Shown: positions 57,101 to 64,000 of the stretch, one piece after another
Position numbering within the stretch: position 1 is the stretch's first letter
Layout: the number at the start of each line of letters is the position of its first letter
Source: Fistulifera solaris
Lineage: Eukaryota > Bacillariophyta > Bacillariophyceae > Naviculales > Stauroneidaceae
DNA: 64,000 nucleotides
Assembly (NCBI GenBank): GCA_030295235.1
Contig: AP026169.1
Location: forward strand, 558,001-622,000
Direction: 5' to 3'
The notes under the pieces: generated by a model
Told to the model about the DNA's origin: nothing
Seen by the model: only the letters and a program-made list of their open reading frames with translations
Database searches by the model: none
Made by a program: the position numbers and the translations under genes

Positions 57101-57464
57101 TCTCACGAAGCTGGAAGTTCTGGACCTGGATGAAAATCTACTCACAGGAGCTATTCCGGTTGAGCTCTTCAATGCGAAGTCCTTGAGAGTTCTTGACCTT
57201 GATTCCAATCAATTTACAGGTAGTCTTCACGCTCAAGTGTCCCGCTTGCACAATCTTTATTTTATACAGCTTGACTTCAATCTCATGACTGGAGGGATTC
57301 CTTCGGAGTTGGGTTCTTTGAAAGACCTGCGTTTCTTATCGGCTATTCAAGCCGGTTTTTCTGACGCCATCCCATCTAATCTTTGTGGAAGCGATATCGA
57401 CATTATTGCCGATTGCCGGATCTGTACTGTCGAGGGTTGTTGTTCCTCGTGTTTCGAAGACTGA
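51145..57464 (+). CDS. Giant secreted Cys-rich / PSxxPS / LRR protein
   Basis: About 2,106 residues, intronless. ATG 51145 starts a signal peptide (AVVALLVLMCTSVVS). Two-part Cys modules (CQGDCDxDxDCxxGLxCFxR ... VPGC ... YCY, then CEGHCxxDxDC ... CFxR ... VPGC ... YCY) occur twice at 51420-52270 and again in tandem from 54370. Between them lies a long Ser/Pro/Thr stretch of PSxxPS repeats (52290-54300), typical of diatom extracellular proteins. The C-terminus (56800-57464) has a capped LRR domain with five plant-type repeats (LDLDxNxLxGxIPxxL) after a WGGIRC cap. The frame changes at C5 54859-54863; the otherwise matching repeat copies have C6. A cell-wall or surface adhesion/recognition role is an inference. 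Confidence 0.88.
54760..56511 (+). repeat. 606-bp coding tandem repeat, nearly three copies
   Basis: Copies start at 54760, 55365 and 55971. Copy two is 606 bp (202 codons); copy one is 605 bp because one C is missing from a C6 run. Copy three stops matching near 56511. Copies differ by only a few bases (for example at 55304-55305, and GTC against GCC near 55800), so the expansion is recent. Each unit carries one PSxxPS linker and one two-part Cys module. Confidence 0.95.
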
Positions 57465-57525
57465 TCTGCAGTAAATCATACATTCTAAAAACAGAAACAG
57501 TATTTGTCTAGGAAGTGAGAAAGTT

Positions 57526-59865
57526 CTATTCAAACCAGCGTCTCTCGAGGGTCTTCTTGCCCACTCTTTCTGCATCCTCTTGAGGCGTGATCACTGGGAT
57601 AGTACTTTTGTACTTTTCAACGATTTCTGTAAACTGTTCCTCGTCCTTGTTAACTTTTCTTCGTTTGATTGGCTTCACACCTTTATTCTGGTGCTTCACA
57701 TTCTCGCCCCTTTGATTCTCTAGATGTTGATCATCAGTGTGGCTATACTCACGATCTTCGTTTTTACTAGATGGCTTAGCCGCATCAAGATATGAAATGC
57801 CTTCTTCTCTTTGCTTGCGCTTCTTCTCGCGCTGTCTTGCTCCACGACTGGCCTTCTTTTCCTTTTTATCCACTTTGCCATCCGTACTTTTCTTTTGCTT
57901 AAGCTTGTTGACCAGTTGGGCAGTCCGGTGCTCTGCTTGATGTTTTGCTTTAACCTTGTTCTCAACAGCAAACTCTAGAATGAGGCGGGGTATTTTCGAC
58001 GCTTCACCCTCCGTTTCCCCTTTCCGTTTCCTTGATTTCCTTAACAAAGATGCTTGTTTGCCACCAGCGACATACTCGGCTGAATATAGAGTATTATTGT
58101 TAAGCTCTCGTAAACATGCCAGCGCATGAATGTGATGCTGAAACTCAACAAAGCCGAATCCCCCTGCTAGGTGGTTTCGGGTCGGTTTTGTCCTTGGAAA
58201 CCATAAAATCGCGATTGATAAAAACAGAAGGGATGTATTTCTTGATATTCTTCGGATCAAACGGAATCAAAATATTTTCCTTTGGCTGTTCCAGTAAACT
58301 CATGATGTCTCGGGCTGTTTTATCACCAGTAGCTTTCCAATGTGCAACGGCGTCTTCAACAGTTACTCTTCCCATGCCTTTCAAAGTCGCTTGGGCAACC
58401 AGCGCTTTCAGATCGGCTTCGTCTACATGCTTCGCTAAGTTGCGAATACTCAATCGAGTTGGATTGATGAAAAGAGAGGACTGCGCAACTTAGACTGCTT
58501 CTCAGTCCACGCAGCTTGTCGCTTCAATTGATCTGTTTCAGGCAGATGCTCCCAGTCGTCTTCAACACGACCGACAGCTTGTAAATAAAGATGACGTCGA
58601 TCCGCTCGTAGCGATTGATGATGATCGAATGTATGCGCGCTATCTTTGTCCACAGTCAGGTTCACCCGCAGAGGACGACCTTTCAAGGTCAAGCCACTGG
58701 AACCGATCTCATTACTCTTCATTGCAACAAACGTGGAATCCATACCTGCTCCTTCTAACGCGCGCTGTGCACCAGCCGCAGTTTCAAACACAACGAACGC
58801 AGTTCCCTTAAATACACCTTTTTCTTTGACCAAATAGATACTTGATACACGGCCGAATCGTCGAAAGCACTCAAAAAGATCATGTCGAGTAGCATCGAAA
58901 GGAAGATTTCGCACAAACAATGATCGCTTCTCGGATATTTCTTTCTTTCGTTTTTCCTTTTCGTTCTCTTCGTCCATAGTGGTGGAAGTAACACTTTTCT
59001 CTTCATCCTCATCGACGTCCTTTGCGCTTCCGTCGTTTTCCTCGTCACTTGAAGAGTCGTCGTCGTCGTCGTCGTCGTTGTCGTCGGAATCACTAGCTTC
59101 CTCTTTGTTAGAGTCACTGGCTTCTTCATCATTCTTGTCCTTGTCGTCACCATCTTTCTCTTCAGGCTGATTCATCGCTTCGTCAATGTCTTCGCTCTTC
59201 TGTTTTGCGGTACCCTTCTTGATGTTTTGCGATTTGTTTTCCTCATAGGTTTGTTTCGACAAACTCCAAGCAATTTCGACTGCTCGTTTCGCCACTTCAA
59301 TCGAATGGGCTGCTACACATTTAGCGGCATCCGCTTTCTTATCAAACGTAACAAAACCGAATCCACGATGTTGCTTTTGCACCATGGGCAAATGAATGTC
59401 ATGAATGGTCCCAAATTGCGACAAAGCTGATCGAATATGCGATTCTTTGGCATAGAACGATAAGTTTCGCAAGATGACTCGACAATGTTTCTTTTTGTAA
59501 TCGTTTGGTTGGACCTCTCCTTCCACTTCTGCGGCATGATTCGTCTTTTTTCGTTCGTGACGATCTTCCGACGCCAGTGCCACACGTATTAGCACCGCGG
59601 TCGACCCCACCATAATGGTGTGATCGTTCAAAGTCTTGGCAGCTTGTTCGGCATCTTGTTGTTTCGTATATTTGACGAAAGCATAAGAAGATGATTTGTC
59701 TTCATTGTGAATGACGGCCGACTTTTGATCGGACCGATTTGAGAAAAGGCATCTTCCAAATGGTGTCGTCGAATTTCCGATGTCGCCGGAACAAAGCGGA
59801 CAAATACCGTCGCTTCGGTTGACTTTTTTTTTCTGTTGTGGCACTTTGGGAGTTGTCGATTGCAT
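57526..59865 (-). CDS. RBM28: RBM28/Nop4 nucleolar RNA-binding protein
   Basis: About 780 residues with four RRM domains. RRM1 reads TVFVRFVPATSEIRRHHLED then SSYAFVKYTK; RRM2 CRVILRNLSF ... HRGFGFVTFD; RRM3 SLFVRNLPFDATRHDLFECF ... FKGTAFVVFE; RRM4 TRLSIRNLAKHVDEADLK ... GFGFVEFQHH. A long acidic stretch lies between RRM2 and RRM3, and the tail is basic and Lys-rich, as in Nop4. The protein acts in nucleolar 60S subunit assembly. Frames change at four homopolymers: A9 (T9 on plus, 59824-59832), T4 59723-59726, A4 58471-58474 and C5 58160-58164. Correcting each by one base restores canonical RRM blocks. It is divergent from eL39. Confidence 0.9.
59045..59100 (-). repeat. Coding trinucleotide run (poly-Asp)
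   Basis: A CGT/GTC trinucleotide run inside the RBM28 gene encodes the acidic Asp stretch between RRM2 and RRM3. Confidence 0.8.
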
Positions 59866-60243
59866 TTGTTTTGAGTCTATTTAGGTTTGAAACACACTCT
59901 CACACACGTTTCCCTTTTCCATCGACTGGCTATCGTTGATTTTTGTTTGGAATTTTTTCTGTGGGAAACGATTTTTTTTGTTGGTTATGGGTGGCAATTA
60001 TTTGTTTCTGTCGGACGAGCGAGCGAGCGAGCGAGGAGAGCTACAGACGCTGACGTTTGTCCTTCGCTCGTTCGTTGGTTCGTCCTGACTCGTGACCCGA
60101 ATTCAACTTTTACCGTTTACCACAGATTACTAAAAAAACGAAACACTCGACAGCAGCGCCTTTGGCTTACGGTATATCATCGTTGTGTTTGTTCACCCGT
60201 GCTGTATACATCCGTTTGCAGCACATTAATTAATCATCAATCA
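59866..60243. promoter_or_regulatory. Divergent promoter of RBM28 and eL39
   Basis: The 378 bp between the two start codons must hold the promoters of both genes. A GAGC tetranucleotide run lies at about 60014-60036. I cannot point to a defined transcription-factor site. Confidence 0.55.
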
Positions 60244-60761
60244 TCATGGTATGTTTTTGTTTCAAGATAACGTCAATCTATTCGCTGCTATAAATTATGC
60301 GCGACGAGAACAAAGAGGACATTTATTTGTAGTGATTGCAAAGGCAACAGCTTTTCGCGTCGCGGTCTGCGCAATTTTTCGTTTAGGGATGGTTCTGGCA
60401 AAAACAAAAACATGCTGTTCCTTTGTTTTTTCCATGAGGAGATGAATTGCGCTTAGACACTCATCCGGAAACGTGACTATTGAAAGCTATGAAGAGGAGT
60501 GATTCGCTGTTGTTTTTTCCCTTGCCTTTCACAAAAATCTCATGGCATTTTCTAACACACTCTTTCTTTGTTTTTTTTTTTGCACTTTTTGCACCTTGTT
60601 CGTTTCAGCCGGCACAAAAAAGTTTCCGCACCAAGCGCACACTTGCCAAAGCGCAACGACAGAACCGTCCTTTGCCACAATGGATTCGCATGCGAACGGA
60701 TAACACAATCAAATGGAACGCCAAGCGTCGTCACTGGCGCCGTACCAAGTTGGGTCTATAA
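60244..60761 (+). CDS. RPL39: 60S ribosomal protein eL39
   Basis: Exon 1 is just the ATG at 60244-60246. A 362-nt intron (60247-60608; donor GTATGT, acceptor TTTCAG) follows, and exon 2 (60609-60761) encodes the other 50 residues. The 51-residue product has the same length as human eL39 and matches it: [20 protein letters not shown], then QWIRMRTDN, then [11 protein letters not shown] at the C-terminus. eL39 lines the peptide exit tunnel of the large subunit. An intron placed right after the start codon is seen in other ribosomal protein genes. The gene is divergent from RBM28. Confidence 0.97.
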
Positions 60762-60864
60762 ATTCCTACACAATTATTGTTTCAAAAAATAATAATAAGA
60801 ATAATAATACTTAATGTAGAAGAACTTTCTGGATCCTACCGAACTGAGGGACCGCCTGGATCAA

Positions 60865-61812
60865 TCAATGAAGTTTCGTTTTCCAGGAACAGGGGTCGTA
60901 CACATCCAATCCATGTTTCCATATAGAGACTCTCTTGGGCCCCGCGTAGCGGGAGATGATTGCTTGTGTTATTGTAGGAAACCATTGATACAGATACATT
61001 GCACTTAATGTCGGTTGCCTCGCGATCCATACTTCGTTATAGCCCTGTCGTGGTCGTTTTCGTCGCATTGCCGCCGTCACAATGTGAGCGCATCGTGTAG
61101 CCGACATTTTCATCGATTGCGTTGCTCTAGAACGAGGATGAAAGGGTGTATCTACAGTCCCCGGGCAAAGGACATCCACGCGCAATTGTGGTTGCTCGGC
61201 CGTCAGGGATTTCAGAAAACCATGCAACGCGTGTTTCGAAGCCGCATACGCCGATGACAATGGTACCGGCAAATGACCCGCAACCGACGATGTAACAATG
61301 AAATGTCGTATATCTGGCCGTTCCTGACAAAGTAGTTGAATCAATCGCATCGGTCCGAGTGTATTGGTCTCGAAGAGCTGTCTCACATAGGACGGGTTCA
61401 TACCTTCCACCGTCGACAATTGCCCTCCCACACCTGCATTGATCCATACGGCATCGACACGTGCAGGCAACTGGCGTATAGCGCGTCTAACTTGTCGTGG
61501 CAACGTTATATCGAAGGGAAGGAGGATAGGCATGTTCTCACTTCGGTGACGCGTCTTGCGAGAGAACTCCACTGCGACTTGTTGCAACTTTCTTTTCGAT
61601 CGAGAGGAAAGAATCAGTTGAGAAGTTGGCTGCAACAGAGCTACTTCTTTACCGATACCGGAACTTGCACCAATAATCCAGAGCGTCTTGTTGTTGCTCC
61701 TGCTTGGTGTGGTAACGAGTCGATTCCATTTCTCATAGAAATACATGGAAGGCGAGCAGTCCAGGATCGAAGTAGTCCATCCTGCCGCAATAATCCACAG
61801 CCATGGAAACAT
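60865..61812 (-). CDS. Short-chain dehydrogenase/reductase, membrane-anchored
   Basis: 315 residues from ATG 61812. An N-terminal hydrophobic anchor (MFPWLWIIAAGWTTSIL) precedes a classical SDR domain: cofactor loop IIGASSGIGKE, NAG motif (WINAGVGG), catalytic Ser in TSSVAG and YxxxK (YAASK), then PGTVDT. An Arg/Lys-rich segment after the first strand (SSRSKRKL) suggests NADP. The layout matches ER/lipid-droplet SDRs of the DHRS7 type; the substrate is unknown. The frame is open further 5' to 62064, but that part is low-complexity with no suitable start. Confidence 0.88.
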   Translation of the reverse strand: MFPWLWIIAAGWTTSILDCSPSMYFYEKWNRLVTTPSRSNNKTLWIIGASSGIGKEVALLQPTSQLILSSRSKRKLQQVAVEFSRKTRHRSENMPILLPFDITLPRQVRRAIRQLPARVDAVWINAGVGGQLSTVEGMNPSYVRQLFETNTLGPMRLIQLLCQERPDIRHFIVTSSVAGHLPVPLSSAYAASKHALHGFLKSLTAEQPQLRVDVLCPGTVDTPFHPRSRATQSMKMSATRCAHIVTAAMRRKRPRQGYNEVWIARQPTLSAMYLYQWFPTITQAIISRYAGPKRVSIWKHGLDVYDPCSWKTKLH

Positions 61813-62760
61813 CAAGTCAAAGCTGGCTGTAATTTTTGGCACACAGTGAATCCGTTTGTTGTTTTTTTGTGTGTGTGACGAAGAAAATGAAAAGACTGGT
61901 AGGTCAAAGAATGAATACTCTGACAGAAAACAATGAAAGAAAAATGGATCCGACTTTTTTGTGTTGTTGTCGTTTGTCGTTTGTCGTTGCCACCTTCGAC
62001 GTACCGGTACCGGTACCCTGGTACTCTTTCGGGTGAAGAGGCACCAGAAACCGTACAGGTACAAGGTACAGTACCGGTACGGTACCTGTACCTGTTAGGT
62101 ACCTGTACCAGATCCTCTGCAGTACATCCGTTAGAGTTAGGGTCAGGGTAGTTGGTACGCCGAGCATCGTACCAGGTACAGTCATGGGACGTGAAGTTAC
62201 GATACGCTTCAGATGTCGAGAGTCAAGATCCGCCATGATGTGGAAGAATGACGAGTTTGTCGTCTTCCCGCTTTCTGAGAATTCCTATGATGTCCTTTTG
62301 CACTGCAAAAAGTGAAAGAAATGACATCATCACGGTCCTAAATCCTGTATTTTGTTGTAACTGTGGACGACCTTTTTAAACGACTTAAGGATTTCAGTCC
62401 CGTCACTCGTCAACTAGAGCGTTTCTTACACTTTTTTGCGCCGTCTTGTGACATAGACAAGATGGTCGAAAGATCTCATTGCAGGATAACCAGACATCAA
62501 AATAACAACATAGTCATTCTTTGTGACTAATCATCGGAATTTAAAAGTTGTAATTGATCTCCCTCCCTTTCACCACAGCCACGAGATTCATAAAGAATTC
62601 TCGGACGTATGTTGTAAGGACTTTGTTGTTGGCATTGTATGTCGCTTGCGACAAAAACAGTGGGTTGTCATTTGAAGAGACGAACGAAAGCGTCCTCATT
62701 TGGATGCATCGACGTCGTGTAAGTCTTATTGATTCAACAAGAATGAACAGGATGATTCAG
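61813..62760. other. Intergenic region with GTACC-rich cluster
   Basis: About 950 bp. The first part (61998-62115) is dense in GTACC/GGTACC, listed separately. The rest shows no gene or RNA. Confidence 0.5.
61998..62115. repeat. GTACC/GGTAC palindrome cluster
   Basis: A run with many overlapping GGTACC, GTACCGGTAC and TGTACCTGTACC units over about 110 bp, each self-complementary. Smaller clusters occur at 22680-22780, 50515 and 63550. It may form hairpins or be a degenerate simple repeat. Confidence 0.6.
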
Positions 62761-63476
62761 TCAGTAACCAACGGTAACAGCCACACAAACAACAATCATA
62801 TCCGTATTCGTATCGCCCATCGACTCTATAGCTTTTCCACTGTTCGCGATCATTCCACCGTCTTGAATTTGGACGCGTATGTGACCATAGGGGAAGGCTG
62901 CTTTCACCGCGGAAAGATCCAAATCCGCCTGGTACTTGGAAGGAACAGCGACTAACACATCCAGTTTCATGGCATCTCGACCTCCCGGTATGATATCTCC
63001 AATACTAGGAATCTGATTGAATTCAATGGCGTTTCGACACGCTCTCACTAGGGGAATTATCGGAACGAAAGACGAGAGAGCAGCGATTTGTCGTGAACGT
63101 AAAAAGCTATGATTCAGTGTAAAAGACAATCCTCTTCAAAGCAAGATCCCTTCCCTACTTACCAGCTGCTTTGGTGGAATTTTGCCCATGGGCGTCGGCG
63201 CCGAAACCTGGCAGAAATAAAATATAGAAGGATGAGTGTTATTCAAGAAAAAAACAGCTTTTTGCTATCTTTCATCACTACTGACAAGAACGCACCACAT
63301 TCAACAAAGAGAATCTTTTCAACATGGGGATTTTCCGATAAAAATAGTCTCATTGTTGACGACCGGACGGAACATTTATCGGCTCGCAGTATTGAAAATG
63401 AAGGTCGTGCAACGAATCCCTGGACGGATGTTGTAGCAGCAAATAGAGCCACCAAAAAGAGTATGCAAGGATTCAT
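62761..63476 (-). CDS. Lin0512 family protein, plastid-type leader
   Basis: Three exons: 63296-63476, 63163-63207 and 62761-63047, with introns of 88 and 115 nt (donors GTGCGT and GTAAGT; acceptors TGCCAG and CCCTAG). The product is 170 residues. The leader MNPCILFLVALFAATTSVQGF is a signal peptide with a plastid-like Phe after the cleavage region. The body matches the Lin0512 family: ILFVECGFGADAHGQNSTKA, VRACRNAIEFN, AVPSKYQADLDLSAVKAAFP, YGHIRVQIQDGGM and C-terminal VCVAVTVGY. The family is found in bacteria and algae and has no established function. Splicing is needed to bring the GADAHGQNSTKA block in. A second gene of the family follows at the window end. Confidence 0.9.
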
Positions 63477-63945
63477 GGAAAGAGAAAATGTAATAGGATG
63501 ATTCTTTTCTAGATGGTTGAAAGTTGAAATAGGGAGTAATAATACAGAGTACCGGTACTCCGTAATAAACAATGGCGGCGGCAGACATCCGACTGAACTG
63601 CATTTCAGTCACGAGACGAGAAAGCTTCCTTACTACTCCTTATTCATTAGCGAATAATCTACCTTTATTAGCACCAATTTTAGGTCAATGGTTGATACAC
63701 GAGGACACTTGAGCTCGAACGTCATTGGTGTACGGGCAGATGAAATTGCGTTTCGCCTACCAAAACCTCCGTTTGACAATTAATTGGAAAGTGACTCGAT
63801 GCTTGGTTAATAGTTACAGCATCATTAGATTTCTTTGAAGCAGGGAGCAAACGATGCTAGTACCAAATTCCTATAGCTAGAAGACCAGCGAGAATATGTC
63901 GCAGTCAGAGCAGTTTATTGCAGTAGTATGTATCGACACAGTTGA
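63477..63945. other. Intergenic region
   Basis: Promoter of the first Lin0512 gene and 3' flank of the second. No gene recognised; a GTACCGGTAC cluster lies near 63551. Confidence 0.5.
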
Positions 63946-64000
63946 TTAATATCCGACAGTCACAGCGACGCAGACGATCACCATATCCGCATTTTTGTCT
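63946..64000 (-). CDS. Second Lin0512 family gene, 3' end only
   Basis: The last 55 bases on the minus strand encode DKNADMVIVCVAVTVGY followed by TAA at 63946-63948. This is nearly the same as the C-terminus of the neighbouring gene (DTNTDMIVVCVAVTVGY). The rest lies beyond the window. The two genes are in the same orientation, so this is a tandem duplicate. Confidence 0.8.
   Translation of the reverse strand, partial: DKNADMVIVCVAVTVGY

Noticed and set aside
60247-60608. snoRNA in the eL39 intron
   Set aside because: A GATGA-like box is present near 60440 but I found no matching D box or flanking stem, so it is only suggested as a check.
62554-62955. Plus-strand frame of 133 codons
   Set aside because: It is antisense to exon 3 of the Lin0512 gene, whose protein matches its family.
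1-64000. LTR elements, DNA transposons, LINEs or CRISPR arrays
   Set aside because: No reverse transcriptase, integrase, transposase or terminal repeats seen; the tandem repeats found are coding or diverged intergenic copies.

Overview
The window is nuclear DNA from a diatom, most likely a pennate species close to Phaeodactylum. Evidence: short GT-AG introns (about 60-220 nt, 362 nt in one ribosomal protein gene), small intergenic gaps, secreted Ser/Pro 'PSxxPS' proteins, and leaders in which a signal peptide ends near a Phe, as in plastid preproteins of stramenopiles (SAF, ESF, VQGF). The other genes are eukaryotic core genes. The species is an inference. I see no LTR element, DNA transposon, tRNA or rRNA.

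1-20 kb: a tail-to-tail pair of MORN-repeat genes, an HMG-box protein, a C9orf78/Tls1-type spliceosome factor, three mitochondrial genes on the minus strand (RbfA-like, Mpv17-like, Tim44-like), a convergent pair of ferredoxin-dependent bilin reductases, a quinone oxidoreductase and LSM8. 20-34 kb: a Sec20-type SNARE, a secreted protein with 174-bp tandem repeats, a four-exon URB1/Npa1 gene of about 2,060 codons, and a large PPR protein facing it. 33-46 kb: EAPP-like, eIF3k, a plastid-type EF-hand protein, TRAPPC4, a membrane protein, a complex I NDUFB2-like subunit, a DUF819 carrier, an ABC1 kinase and an N-acetylglutamate synthase-type amino acid kinase with no acetyltransferase domain. 46-64 kb: a subtilisin-like protease, a giant Cys-rich/PSxxPS/LRR protein with 606-bp tandem repeats, RBM28/Nop4, eL39, a short-chain dehydrogenase, and two adjacent Lin0512-family genes, the second cut by the window end.

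Several genes serve ribosome production (URB1, RBM28, eL39) or translation (eIF3k); RBM28 and eL39 share a divergent 378-bp promoter region. Others serve splicing (LSM8, Tls1-like), mitochondria (Tim44, Mpv17, NDUFB2-like, RbfA) and the secretory pathway (Sec20, TRAPPC4). From LSM8 to the dehydrogenase, almost every gene is on the strand opposite to its neighbour, with convergent 3' ends often only 50-90 bp apart.

At least a dozen genes are continuous by homology but change frame by one base, usually in a homopolymer. In the 606-bp repeats the broken copy has five Cs where its otherwise matching neighbours have six. I read these as indel errors in the assembly and annotate the genes whole, giving each frame change.
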